NCBI GenBank assembly: GCA_023653785.1
Contig: JAMKCH010058417.1
Span: 62,001-126,000 of the forward strand
Direction of reading: 5' to 3'
Source: Ophioderma brevispina
Taxonomy: Eukaryota > Echinodermata > Ophiuroidea > Amphilepidida > Ophiodermatidae
Length of the DNA stretch: 64,000 nt
A program made the position numbers and the translations under genes. The notes under the pieces are model-generated. The model was not told the origin of the DNA. It searched no databases and saw only the letters and a list, made by a program, of their open reading frames with translations. Shown one piece after another: positions 11,296-23,077 of this stretch (position 1 is its first letter; the number at the start of each line of letters is the position of its first letter).

Positions 11296-13220
11296 GCATT
11301 TTGTAAATTACCAAGAATACATTTGACCAAAAAGTATTCTATGAAACGTGTGAAATTTCATTCTCTTCAGAGTGGCCCCTGTAGTCACTCGGAAAGAGTT
11401 CAATTTACACTTTTGCATTTAGAGAGAAGGTACTTTCAAAATTCGCGGCAGTTTACAACTAAACTGAACACAAAAAAATATAATTTTTCACCAGGTCATA
11501 TCTTGAAATCCTGCCCATCAAAATGAACCACAATTGCACACAGGATTACTACAATACTCTAAAAACATGTCATTGAACAAGCAGATGCATAACTAACACA
11601 ACAGTGAAATGCGCTGATATGGAACCACTTGCTGATATCAGATGTCATGGGCCTGGAAATTTCAGCAAGGTATAGTTTCAAAGCATAATTGAATGATGGT
11701 GATGTCATTTACCATCAGTAGTGTGTGTGTCCACCATGTGCTTGGAAGCATTCAGTGCATCTGCTACGATGCTGTTCACCAGATTTCTGATGCTGTCTTG
11801 AGGGAGATTGTTCAACTCAACCTTACTGAAATTTCCAGGCCCATGACATCTGATACAGCAAGTGGTTCCATGTCAGCGCATTTCACTGTACAGACTGTCT
11901 CAAAAAATATACAATCAAAGATTTTTATTTTTTTTGCCAAATCTTAAGTTCATCTCAACTGGAAGTTAACTGACTCTTTTTTAGAAATGTTTCAGCTTTC
12001 ATGAGATTTTTAGTTGGTGTAATTTGGGGGTCTGGTTCAAGAGTTATGGCCAATTATCTGAGACACTTGGAAAACCCGTTGGTCCAGTTTCGGCTATCCC
12101 GATATCAACAGATATGTCACTGAAAATCAACTTCAAGGCATTCTTTATTGAAATTTAAAATTAAAAAAGGTATCGCTAATAAAATAATGTAGCATTGGGA
12201 AATTCAATTCCAAACAGTCTTGTTGCCTCGGCTTTACTCCAGGTTTCAGCAGAAGGAAGAACCATAAAAACACACTCACTCGTTGAAAGTAAACTGAAGC
12301 CTTTGAGCACAAACCATCCTTTTTATTCCTTTATTATTGTTTTTGTTCAACAGTGGTTTCTTCATTTTGTTTCTCCCTGGCATCTTGGAGGTAGTGGGGA
12401 ATGGGGAGGGAAAATTAGTCCATCCCATTAGAGCATTGTCCGCACATTTGTCCCCCATAAACAGAGACTTGTGGCTGTCCCCTGAGTTTCAGCAGTAAAA
12501 TTTACATGAATTTCATGATTATTGTCCCGCTGAGTCCCCTCATTTTCCCCACAACATAATGTCTGGGGCTTTCGCTGTTTACAAAATAATATATTGATTA
12601 GTTCAGTGCATGGTAATCTGATCTCTACAATATTCTTTTGTTTGAAAACATTTTAATCCCACAAGATGCTACACACCTTTAGTTTCTTTAGTTAGAACCT
12701 TCAAGTTAAACTGGCCCAAGTGGTATTTTATTTTTTTGTGTTCAACTGACAATATCTCTGGTTAGGGTGCATCAAATTGGATGGAATAAAAAGGAGGATT
12801 TAGGTTAGGATCTGCTCTACAAAATAAAATCAAAATATCTCACAAAATGCATAGTTTATATATTTTTTTTAAATTTTTTAGTTTGATTGTATAGTTGGGT
12901 TTTTTGACAGTCTGTAGTGTCAGTTTTGCAACTGCTTGGGCAATGAAATGTTTTTAGAGTATTGAAGTAAACCTGTGGCCAATTTTGGTTCATTTTGATA
13001 TGCAGGATTTTAAGATATGACCTGGTGAAAAATTATATTTTTTTGTGTTCAGTTTAGTTGTAAACTGCCGCGAATTTTGAAAGTACCTTCTCTCTAAATG
13101 TAAAGTGTAAATTGAACTCTTTCCGAGTGACTACAGGGGCCACCTGAAGAGAATAAACTTTCACACCTTTCATAGAATACTTTTTTGTCAAAGGCGTACT
13201 CTTGGTAATTTACAAAATGC
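11296..13220. mobile_element. Long-TIR DNA transposon (non-autonomous), TA-flanked
   Basis: Two arms of roughly 275 bp are inverted copies: 11296-11570 and about 12948-13220. They share GCATTTTGTAAATTACCAAG at the ends, the AGAGTGGCCCCTGTAGTCAC-type core and a segment with ACTGCCGCGAATTTTGAAAG. TA dinucleotides flank both ends (CTAGC context). A further short inverted match, TACAGACTGTC near 11889 against 12907-12918, continues the arms past the nested insertion at 11602-11888. The interior (about 11930-12860) has no recognisable transposase. A diverged direct copy of the left arm follows at 13230-13370. Confidence 0.65.
11602..11888 (-). mobile_element. Tc1/mariner-derived MITE nested in the long-TIR element
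   Basis: A 287-bp element with terminal inverted repeats of about 68 bp starts CAGTGAAATGCGCTGA and ends TCAGCGCATTTCACTG. The flanks are AA and TA, a TA target with one change. The opposite arm of the host element carries the empty site (ACACTACAGACTG), which supports a true insertion. On the minus strand the interior encodes NNLPQDSIRNLVNSI, which resembles the C-terminal end of Tc1-type transposases. The element is therefore a deletion derivative of a Tc1-like transposon. Confidence 0.75.
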
Positions 13221-13229
13221 TAGCATTTA

Positions 13230-13370
13230 CCATTTTGTCAAGTATAAATTTGAACCAAAATAGTATCCACGAAAGGTGTTAAATGACGCTCTTTTTCGGA
13301 GTGGACTGTAGTCACTCTCAACGAGTGAAATTCACTCTTTTGCATTATAGAGTATTTCAATAAATCTCTC
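13230..13370 (+). repeat. Diverged direct copy of the 11.3 kb element's left arm
   Basis: The order ACCAAAATAGTATCC, GGAGTGGACTGTAGTCACTC and ACTCTTTTGCATTATAGAG parallels 11317-11440 in the same orientation. It sits immediately beyond the right end of the 11296-13220 element and suggests an older second element. Confidence 0.5.
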
Positions 13371-13986
13371 AGAGAGGATGGTATAGATTTTGTGTGTAGA
13401 GGGAAATCGTAAAATTTTTAAAGCCGGTATGTCCAAAAAATTTGGGTATCCCAGCCCCAAAATATATCGCATATTGAACAAACATTTGGGTGAAGAACAA
13501 TGTTTCCATCTTACCAATCGGGAATACACACATTTTGACTGTGTCCGATAAAATCTGTATTTTTTAAAACATATTCCTTTCCGCCCACTCACGACGCTCT
13601 CGCACTAACGTTGGGAAATATCAGGCCACGAGGCAAATCATGACAGTGAAATCAGGTTACGGGTCGGGTCGCGTGCCAGCTCAGGTGGCCAACCTAATAC
13701 ACAATTCCCCTTGTGAACGCGAGCACGTAGGTCGGTGCCATCTCCCCCAAATATTTTTTCCTGGTTACGAGTATGGTCAGTATAAAACTCCAGGTAATTT
13801 CCAGTAATTCAGCATCCTCCCAGCCGCATAAGATTTGTACGTTGTTTTATGATTGAAAGCAAAGCTAAAAAAACCTAAATTTGAAGATTGTCCATCACGC
13901 CCTCATCATTGTGGATATTTGCACGGGAAGCTCGCGGTTATGGACCGAATTAACAACAGCACTGCAAATCAAATATTTCAATATCC
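13371..13986. other. No supported gene
   Basis: Chance frames only; nothing recognised. Confidence 0.45.
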
Positions 13987-13990
13987 TTAA

Positions 13991-14547
13991 AAGCAATATT
14001 AGCACAGGTTTTTGAAGAGCGCCCCAATTTTTAGATTTTTTAGTTTTTTTGATTTTTTACATGTTCCTTTGTACTGGCTAGTAAACTCATACCTGTGAAT
14101 GGTTAAGACTCGAAATGTCTATTGTTGTCACAAACGAAGGACATTTTGTACGAGAATAATTATTATCGGGATCCCCGATAATAATTCACGGCTGCTGGAA
14201 AACGGCCCTTCCAATGTGAAATAGCCGGGAAATAGCGCCATGTACGTGTCTACGCTCATCCATTAGTTGTTTTAATAGTTTCAAGTCAAGTCAAGTTAGA
14301 GGTTATTTCTCGAGGGTGGCACTATTTCATCATGGACGGACATACAACGTAGTCATTTCCAGCTCTGCCGTAGTTCCCAATCTGAAATCCCATTCTAATT
14401 ACAAAATCGCTGATTTTGTGATAAATACACATGTTTAGCATTCTCCTCGTTCGCTGGTATAGTTCCTAGACACTTACCAACGTACCTGGTGCAAAAATAT
14501 CAATTTTGAAAATTGGGGGCTGCTCTCAAAAATGTGCCAATATTGCT
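13991..14547 (+). mobile_element. TTAA-flanked MITE, copy 1
   Basis: A 557-bp element with inverted ends: AAGCAATATTAGCACAGG on the left and CCAATATTGCT on the right, followed inward by matching AGCGCCCCAATTTT-type sequence. It is flanked by TTAA at 13987-13990 and 14548-14551. Near its middle (14158-14186) is an almost perfect palindrome, TTATCGGGATCCCCGATAA. A second copy in the opposite orientation lies at 34778-35315. No coding capacity. TTAA suggests a piggyBac-type mobiliser, but the one-base asymmetry of the ends leaves a TA duplication possible. Confidence 0.7.
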
Positions 14548-14551
14548 TTAA

Positions 14552-16120
14552 GCTAATTTAAAATATAATAATACTCATAAAAATCTTGTGATAGCATAAA
14601 TCTCGATACATGACGTCCATGATGCTTTTTCCCTTTCCTCCCAGCGAGGAACCCTTTGCACTATTCAGGATTCAAGAAAATTAACATTGATGATTGATTA
14701 GGTAAGTTTGTGGTTTTGAATGAAGTAAATTGAAAGTGTGTCATGAAGACCTCAAAATTGCATACATCAGGGTTGGCAAAAACACTTGAAAATCAACTTT
14801 TAAAATTGGTGCAAATATCAACATGCATTATTGAACCAAAGTTGGTGGTTGCATTTCGTAATAGTACCATAATGGCGAACTAAAAGCTATGCATGTATGC
14901 GGACAACTTGACCGGAAATTTCTTCGCGAAAGTATACGTATGAACCACATTGGCTTAATAACATTTGTGAGGGTAAGAATTCCAAGTTTGATTGAAATTA
15001 ACGTACGACAAGAGGTACAATGCTCATATTGAAATCATGATGCCACGCGAAAAAATCACTTGTTTTCGTGTTCTTTAAAATGTAAGGAAACTTGCATTTG
15101 AGATAAGAACCAGAATATGGGAAGTATATGTCACCCAGAATTTAGAGTGGAATACATTGACACTGGCATCCCATTTGTCAAAAAGTAGAGACATTCCTCC
15201 ATATTTCTATTTCTGGCCATCCAGAAAGACTTTACAAAATGATCAAAGTCAAAGAACATCCAAGAGGTGATGGTGCTATTCGTCCATTGCCAGTTGCACA
15301 TAGACACTTGTTCTAATTCTAAAGACAAAATACACATTTTAATCCGGAATAGAACCATTGAATGATAAAGAGGCTCATTGGATTTTTTTCTCTGACTCCG
15401 GCATGCTTATCTTTTTAAAAATTTGATCTTTTTATTTGTTCTTACATTTTGATGGTTCAAAACTTCATGTTGGGGTTTATTCGGTTTTTTTAATTAATAT
15501 TAGAGAAGGTAGGGTGTTGGGGAAAAAATCGTGAATTAAAAGTTTGTATTCCCGAAATACCAACAGGATTTTTAAATTTTCCAAAACATATGAAATGAAT
15601 TTTACCTACAAATCTATTGAAAGTTGACCACTTTTCCCTCAAAGTTGCAAGTGATCTGTCCAGCGTCTGGTACCATTAACAATGACGTGTGAGGTGGTCT
15701 TGGTATTATACATACGAAGGTAGGAAGCGACTATCGATGTAGCGATACCACTGCGATCAATATCAGCGGACCAGAAGACCTTGGTCGACAGTGACCTGCA
15801 CAGTGTGTCATCTTCTTTTAAAAGGACTAATCAAAGAAATGTATTGTAGTGGGAGTGAGATCTATGCTAACGTTCGTTTACAAGGTAGCCGAATTCGAAA
15901 CAAATGTATACGTCATATGCATTGATATACATTGGCTCCCATTCTGAAGGGGGGGGGGGGGGTTATGTTAAATTGATTATTCAGTAAACCAGCACCTATC
16001 GCACATCAACAGTAATCACTGGTGTACACGATTGTGTGTGGTGTGGGATGCTTGTTCTAAATGCCAAATCCTGATTTTATGAGTTTAATTGTAGAATTCA
16101 ATAAATTACGAAAATGCGTA
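14552..16120. other. No supported gene
   Basis: Chance frames only. A G run lies near 15948-15962. Confidence 0.45.
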
Positions 16121-16123
16121 ACA

Positions 16124-17188
16124 GACACGTAATGGCAAGCCATAAAGGCCATAACGTCTTGCCGCCACGCGTTGCGAGAAAGTAGCAACGCGTTGCCACA
16201 TTTTTTCACAACGCGTTGCGGTGTTGGCCAATTAAAATGATCAATTTCAGTGACGTATTTCAAAAAATAGACCCACAAACGTTCAAAAAAAAAGTAGCTA
16301 GCAACGCGTTGTGGAAACTCACAACGCGTTGCAAGCCTTCACAACGCGTTGCGAGATTCACAACGCGTTGCGATAAGGGTCATAACGTATTGCGGCAACG
16401 CGTTGTGAGAAAGGAGCAACGCGTTGCGAAATTTCGGCAACGCGTTGCGGCGTCGGCCAATCAAATCCTGAATTCTGTGACTTATTTCAAAAAATAGATG
16501 AACAACGCGTTGCGGCAATACGTTATGACCCTTATGGCTTTCACAACGCGTTGCAAGCCTTCACAACGCGTTGCAAGCCTTCACAACGCGTTGTAAACTT
16601 CACAACGCGTTGTGAAGGCATAAGGGTCATAACGTATTGCGGCAACGCGTTGTGAAGTTTGCAACGCGTTGTGAAGGTCGCAACGCGTTGTGAGATTTAT
16701 ATTTTTGAAATACGTCACAGAATTCATGATTTTGATTGGCCAACACCGCAACGCGTTGCCGAATGTCGCAACGCGTTGCCGAAATGTCGCAACGCGTTGC
16801 CGAAATGTCGCAACGCGTTGCCGAATGTCGCAACGCGTTGTGACTTTCTCACAACGCGTTGCGGCAATACGTTATGACCCTTATGGCTTGGTGGACCTTA
16901 GCAACGCGTTGTGAAGCTTGCAACGCGTTGTGAAGCTTGCAACGCCTTGTGAAGCTTGCAACGCGTTGTGAAGGTTTGCAACGCGTTGCGAAGGTTTGCA
17001 ACGCGTTGCGAAGGTTTGCAACGCGTTGCGAAGGTTTGCAACGCTTTGCAAAGTATCTAGCAAGGCGTTGTGGGTCTAGTTTTTGAAATACGTCACAGAA
17101 ATTCATGATTTTGATTGTCCGACGCCGCAACGCGTTGCTACTTTCACGTAACGCGTTGCAGCAATACGTTATGGCTTTATGGCTTGCG
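16124..17188. mobile_element. Self-nested foldback element with CAACGCGTTG palindrome array
   Basis: The outer ends are inverted (GGCAAGCCATAAAGGCCATA on the left, TATGGCTTTATGGCTTGC on the right), probably within TA. Inside are about 30 exact copies of the 10-bp palindrome CAACGCGTTG plus several one-base variants. A terminal motif like CATAAGGGTCATAACGTATT occurs three times forward (about 16136, 16374, 16618) and three times reversed (about 16515, 16862, 17160). A core (GACGTATTTCAAAAAATAGA) occurs twice forward (16225, 16450) and twice reversed (16698, 17080). This is best explained as copies of one foldback element inserted into or duplicated within another, with local expansion of 16-21 bp palindrome-bearing units. 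The short frames here are translations of the repeat. Confidence 0.75.
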
Positions 17189-17189
17189 A

Positions 17190-18830
17190 TAGACACGTGC
17201 TCTACACATCAACAGCACGTTATTTTCCACTTCACTTCTCCTCTGCCGAATGTCCGGGTATTTCGGCAGTTCGGAGTGGAGGGAAGTTCGGAACCCGGGT
17301 ATTTCGGCACAACAGTACTGAATATCATCGAAATAAAAAAATACTTAAGAAGTAAAAAGGTCGCGGCAGAAAAAAAAAGAAAAAAACATCGCCACCGCGT
17401 AGTGAATTTTAAAGCAAATGCATGTGGAAGCTGAGACAAACTTTTAATTGTGATCATTTTAATAGGGACTAATAGAGCTAAATGAACCTGCAAATAGGCT
17501 TATAGGTACACATGCAATATACTTAAAGCAGCTGCACAGATGACATAAAATCTCAACTTTTTAGGTAAGTTTGGGGGTGGTTGCCGATGATATGGATCAC
17601 GATAGGTCCCTTTAATATCCTACAACATTTGAATTAAACGCCATATAACAAAATAGTGATGATTATTGTGGACTTACTTGATCCTCTAGTCAACTGTGTT
17701 AGTATTGTAGCTGCGTAGCATACAGTGGCTCGTGCTTGCTCAGTCTTGCTGCGATATTTGTCCAAATCAAAGCTTTTGACACACTCTTTGTAATGAACGC
17801 CAGTATTAATGAACAGTTATAGTGGCAATGCGGTGCAGGTTAGAATCGTAAGATTTGGACATTGATGCAGTCCAGAGATTGAGCACCCTTCAAAGATTCA
17901 ATCATCCATGATATCAGCAGAGGGAGTTTTGAAATAAAGACGGCAGAATATTAGACAAGATATGTAAATTAAGTGAATGTTTACTCTTTTTAATGCATTA
18001 TCAACCGAACTTGAAAAGAGGATAACAACAGTAGCATATATAGGCCCTACACAACAATGTTACACGAGCGCACTTTATTTCTACGCAAAGTGTAGTTCAC
18101 ATCCAAAGGTGTTCCTAGCTATATGCATAGTGAATATACACTGATGCTGATGAACGAACCTCTGTAGCTTCACAATTAAATTATACAATAGTACAATAAC
18201 AAAATATGTCTAGACTGATGCAACTCTAGCGTTCACAGTTGATTTGGCGACAGCCAGACAGCAGTCTTGATTAACGCATGCAGAATATAATGTTTTACAA
18301 GCGCAAAAAGTGTTTTCAAAAGTTGCAATCAAACAGACACCTAGTGATAAAATATAATTTTTGTTGCATAGCAACAAAAGCACTACGCAATGGGGTAAAC
18401 GACCATGTGCACACAATAGGTGTAAAAAAGTACATTCTTCTTGGAACTGATAATGGTTTCTCTTTCCACCCACACTGCTTGTGCCAACATAATTTTTTCC
18501 GATATGGTAGTTGGAATAAACTCCCTCTGTTCTCGACTGTGCATATGCATGCACAATTTTCTCCACCAACCCACAGCTAGACCCTCCCTCGAGTCCACGG
18601 TAATGGGAAAGCTAAGCGACTGAAAATCTCATAGACTTCACAACCATCGTCGATCGCTAATGTGAGATAACCTGCTCCTGGACTGGAGCATATATTTCAA
18701 CCCGTCTCATAGCGGCGCTATTCATAATTATGTGTGCGCTTTATTCCGTTAATATATTTATTTTTAAATACTTAAAAAAGTGTTTCAAAAGAACGTCTTT
18801 CTGCCGGCTCGCATTGCCTGGATATAAATT
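17190..18830. other. No supported gene
   Basis: Several overlapping frames (up to 119 codons at 18210-18569) exist on both strands, but they show no domain, splice signals or codon bias that I can support. Confidence 0.4.
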
Positions 18831-19345
18831 AGAGAATAAAGGTATGATTTTGGGAACCCGTACTCTCTTTACGACGAAATGAAACCAAGGCGATACCATT
18901 ATTTTTTCCACGCAAAAATAATTCAATTCGTCGTAAAGGGAGTAGCGGTTCTCATTCTTAAACAGCTTCATAATTTAAGATCATCTTTAACCCACTTTCG
19001 CGATACTTTATGGTTTAAATACAACAAGAAAGGACTGCCACCATCCAGTGTCAAAAATCTAACAACCCGTTGAACGCAACGAACATACGCAACGAGACGC
19101 AACGTGGACAACTGTTTAAGAATGTATTTTCAAATTCGTCGTAAAGAGAGTACCGGTTCCCAAAATCATCCCTTTATTCTCATTCTTAAACAGCCTTATC
19201 ATTTAAGATCATCTTAAACTCAATTTCGCGATACTTTATGGATTAAATACAACAAAAGAAGACTGCCATTACCCAGTGACAACAATCGAACAACCCGTTG
19301 AACGCAACGAATATACGCAACGAGACGCAACGTGGGCAGGCGCGC
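18831..19345. repeat. Foldback plus tandem repeat, about 210-bp unit
   Basis: 18831-18881 is an inverted copy of 19131-19180 (CGTCGTAAAGAGAGTACCGG type). The stretch from CGTCGTAAAGGGAG near 18929 to ACGCAACGTGGAC near 19115 is repeated directly from about 19137 to 19340. Both copies end with ACGCAACGAGACGCAACGTG. Confidence 0.65.
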
Positions 19346-19447
19346 GCGAACTTAGCAAACGCGGTATGACTCGAGCGCTTCAACCTGCAAATAACGTCAA
19401 TACGCAGTGCGTACTATACGGTCGATTGTCGAATTGCACCGACGGGC

Positions 19448-19750
19448 CAGTGGCGGCGCCACGGGGGGATGGGGTTTTTTTTCCCCCGAAGTGTGTTTCT
19501 TCTTTTCTTTCTCCCCCTACTTCCCCCCCCCCCCCCGGCGGGCGAAAACAATAAGGGATTTTTGGCAAATTAAGCGATTTGGGGGAAAAAACACCAAATT
19601 TGAGGAAATCATCGATTTTGGGCCAAAATTGGTAAAATCTCCAATATTAATACTTTTAACCCCCCCCCCCAGAATTTCCCTTTTGACCCCCCCCCCCCCC
19701 AAATTTCACTTCCCCCCCCCCCCCCGAAAAAGAGTCTGGCGCCGCCACTG
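19448..19750. mobile_element. hAT-like MITE, CAGTGGCGGCGCC ends
   Basis: A 303-bp element with 14-bp perfect terminal inverted repeats, CAGTGGCGGCGCCA and TGGCGCCGCCACTG. The body is rich in long C and G runs. No clear target duplication was found (flanks CGACGGGC and ACCCGGCA), so the hAT label rests on the CAGTGGCG end alone. Confidence 0.55.
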
Positions 19751-19794
19751 ACCCGGCATCATCCAATGAAAATGCTTACATTTTCACAGCTGCT

Positions 19795-20540
19795 TTAAGA
19801 TGTATTTTTTCAATTGATTCATACATTAGGAGCATCTCTGATACTGGCAGGCAAACCATTCCAGAAGGAGGGAGCAGAATATCAGAGTGTCTTCTTTTCG
19901 GCAGATTTCAAAGTTGTGATGAGTTTTATTGCTGAGGCCTTGACGAGAAGTTTCAGCAGCCGTCATTGCCCAACGGGTAGGGACGAGTAAATTGCTCAAA
20001 TAATGAGAGAAATATTTAGTCAGTCAATGGAGGACATTTGTAGACAAGCAAACCATTATCTTAGGTGATTTTAATCTCCATGGATAACCAATGGAGCTGA
20101 TGAGATCCTGAGTTGTATGCTCTCCGGTTTCAAGCACACATATCAGTTTTTTCTGTCCCAGTTCTGGATACGCTGTAATTTTTGAATATCAGTTTTGTTT
20201 TTACCTCTAGGAGAAGTTCATACATTTAATCAAGTCTATAGAGATTCAAGGCACGGGTGATTAGACAGGTGTCATAATCTAGGAATCTTACGGATTCGAT
20301 ATAATTTTTTTCGGCATTTGAAAATTCAAGTTGGTACAGAGAGATTTCACGTAAGGGCTATATTGACATATGCTGGCTAAAGATGACACCCATGTTACGG
20401 CATTGCACTTGGGATATGGAAGTGGTCTCAACAAGCAATGAAACAGGGAACATGTAATGTTTTGCAGATTGCAGTGATTTTATAATTCACCATGAATTCA
20501 TTTTTGAATTCAGAGCTCAATATCATCACATATATGTGAA
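19795..20540 (-). mobile_element. CR1-like LINE, RT C-terminal part (decayed)
   Basis: Translating the minus strand gives, in order, KNEFMVNY near 20510, SISQVQCRNMGVIF near 20400 and FLDYDTCLITRALNLYRLD near 20260. KLQRIQNWDRK follows near 20185 and APSFWNGLPASIRDAP near 19850. This order (LGVIFD, SRLDYCN, LQRIQN, WNSLP-x-x-IR) is diagnostic of the C-terminal part of CR1/L2-type LINE polymerases. The frames shift repeatedly and stops interrupt them. Only the 3' portion is present, typical of 5'-truncated CR1 copies. The protein would be the reverse transcriptase driving target-primed copying; this copy is dead. Confidence 0.7.
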
Positions 20541-20544
20541 ATGG

Positions 20545-22014
20545 ATCTACCAATGTTCTTATAATTTTATCAATTGAATACGTATATAATACAAACATTG
20601 AAGGCCCTACAATTACCCTTGTGGTAGACAAGTAAATTTCATGCGGCTCAGAGAGCATGCATTAATGCGCACCTTGTGGTTCGGCAGAACAAATATGACT
20701 GGACCTATTCTAACACAGTACCTTGACACATATTTATTCCAAATACACCTTCTTGGGCCAGGTGATGAAGTTCCAGGAGTAAAATTTTACTTTATCTTTA
20801 TTTTATTTTGGAGTTAGAGATGGCTTATGAAACTATCAGAGATGACGATTGAAGTAGAAAATAAATGAATAGCTGCCTATGAAAAATGGAAACTGGCTAT
20901 GTTCCCGGACTCCCGAGCATAATTTTTTGGGTCAGAATCGCACACATGTTTTTAGTTTAGTTTTAGTAGTGTAATTACTCTTTTCCCAGTGCACTCTGAA
21001 CCCAAAGACGAACCGAAATTGGAACAGTCTATACCGTCGGCGAAAACTCCTGTAGAACTTTGTTCGTTCAATTACCTCCTGCGCATGCGCCACTTTCGAT
21101 GGCGCTATTTACGTTACTAATTTACATTTTAGGGCCAGGTATATAAGTTTTTATAGTCCTCCAGACCTCATGGTCCACCACTCCAACGCTAAAGAATAAG
21201 GCACTCAATTTAGTTTGACTCTTGAACGCAACATTAGTTTCAATCACGTTTTATCCGTGTCGTCTATGAGCTCGAACTATGCTCCTTGTGGCTACATCTC
21301 TTTTTACACCGGAATAGCATAGTGAAAATAGACGCCCGTCTTTGTAGCGAAACTTTGGTGTTTTAATTGTAACAATTCACATTTTTGTGAATACTTACTC
21401 ACTCAAATTAAGAGGTTATTAAAACCCCATGTTTCTAGGTGTACTCGAAATTATACGTTTTCTGAAAAACAATTTTTTTATATGAAGTGCGACAATGCAA
21501 CTACAGAGGTATTGCAAATACGTGTTTGTTAGAATTGTTATACAAGTGCCAGAATTCCACTTTCACTATGATCTCTTTTGGTGGGTGTGCGATATTGATG
21601 TTTTTAAGTGAAATCCAGTAAATAGTTTAAAATGAGCAAATGCTGGTAATGATGTTTTGCTGTCAATGGATGTGTAAATAATCAAATAGGGATTTAGATC
21701 ATGTAATAATAATGTCAAAATTACAAACTTCTCATTGACACGGAAATAATTGTAGATTGGTTACATGTAAGAGTGAGGCGTATTGAATGATTAGCATCAA
21801 CGCATTTGTACTAAATTGGTTTGCACAGCATAGATTCAGACTATGGATCCAAGGGTTATAGGTTCAAATCTTCGCGATACATTTTATGTAACCTTGCAAT
21901 TAATTTTTTTACAGTAAGAGAGTAAAGGTTGTCCATTGTCAAACACCTTCTGTGCATTTTTCCACTAAAAGAATTCCTTCTCCAAGATAGGATATGGCTA
22001 AAGACTATTATGGA
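20545..22014. other. No supported gene; LTR-like or promoter-like segment
   Basis: Contains the promoter-like segment at 21081-21313 (separate entry) and a weak tRNA-like B box near 21868. Nothing else is recognised. Confidence 0.4.
21081..21313 (+). promoter_or_regulatory. Repeat-associated promoter-like segment (possible LTR)
   Basis: An NRF1-like palindrome GCGCATGCGC lies at 21081-21090, a TATA-like TATATAAG at 21140-21147, and a roughly 100-bp block from about 21215 to 21313 recurs at 33105-33211. The repeated block includes GACTCTTGAACGCAACATTAG here and GACTCTTCACGCAACATTAG at 33 kb, and ends in TACACCGG or CACACCGG. A TATA box upstream of a dispersed block fits a retrotransposon LTR, but no primer-binding site, gag/pol or paired LTR is visible. 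Confidence 0.35.
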
Positions 22015-22016
22015 TA

Positions 22017-23075
22017 GGGGTGGGCTATAAAATGATGTTTAAGATCATTTTGGCCTACCTTTAGTTTGATACAGCTTTGATCCCTGAGCATTTGACACCC
22101 ATTTTGTCAAAATCGGCCAAAAAATTATAAGCGGCCGCCCAAAACGTGATCTTAAGGGGGGTCCCGCAGGAAGTGTCTGAATCTGATAAAATCGTTATAT
22201 ATATTACTGGAATTATATACCATATTTTAGCAATGTTACGGTTAATTTTTAGTTTTTGAGGTCAGGAATCGCCTTTGGATGAATTTCGTTAGGTTTTTGA
22301 TTTTTCGTTTTCATAAAATTAGCCATTTTACGTAAAATTAAGCCCGAGGCGCTTTGCCGGCCACTCCCTAACCTTAACCTCCTTTTAGATATATATTTCT
22401 ATGTAGAATGAAGATAAGCCGGATAAAGTATATTCTGAAATTTTCAGGCACATAGCTCTTTTTCCTTGGTCACGGTGCCAATTTTTATAATTTGGCATGT
22501 CTCTATTTGAAAAATAGGGTGCAAAAGTTCGTTTACTGCTACACAGCAAACCTATGGCAAAAACAAAATTGTTTAATGATGCATTCCAATTTAAACTGGC
22601 TGCCCAATCGGAAACCGTTTAGTTTAAAGAGCTCACATTTCTGGAGTAGGGTACTACAATTATTACTGTAGGACAAGTTTTCAATGAGGGCAATCAGAAA
22701 GCGGCATATCTACCTTTTAATGGCAAAAGCGCCCCTCCTCAGAGCTGAATTTGACCAAAAATCACCATTTTAACGAAACGCGGTAGATTGGACACTGCTG
22801 GGGAACATGTACAATATGGATTCTTTGACCCTCAAAATAATATTGTTTAGACATATAATTACATATTGACGAATTTTTTTATTATTTTCAGACTTCTCCT
22901 CAGAACCACCCCCCCCCCCCCCCTTAATTCACGTTTTTGGGCGACACCTTCTCATTTTAGTTGACGATTTTGAACAAAATTGGTGTCAAAATGCTCAGGG
23001 GATAAAGCCTGATCAATAAGAGTTAGGACAAATTATCTGAAATTATATCATTTTTTCCCCCTGTATAGCCACCTC
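22017..23075. mobile_element. Long-TIR DNA element, TA-flanked
   Basis: A 1,059-bp element between TA dinucleotides (22015-22016 and 23076-23077). The ends are GGGGTGGGCTATA and TATAGCCACCTC. The arms stay similar for about 170 bp (for example CCTGAGCATTTGACACC against its inverted counterpart near 22990, and GCCCAAAACGTGA against TCACGTTTTTGGGC). The interior has no recognisable transposase. Confidence 0.65.
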
Positions 23076-23077
23076 TA

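Noticed and set aside
16124..17188. CRISPR array
   Set aside because: Spacers are not unique and not constant in length, the repeat is a 10-bp palindrome, there are no cas genes, and the context is eukaryotic.
16627..17196. Overlapping frames with QRVA, ATRC and NALP repeats
   Set aside because: Frame-by-frame translations of the CAACGCGTTG array.
18210..18569. 119-codon minus frame
   Set aside because: No domain, overlapping frames on both strands, no exon signals I can support.
21810..21895. tRNA gene on the plus strand
   Set aside because: GGTTCAAATC and a 5-bp anticodon-like stem are present, but position 33 is not T and the T stem is weak.
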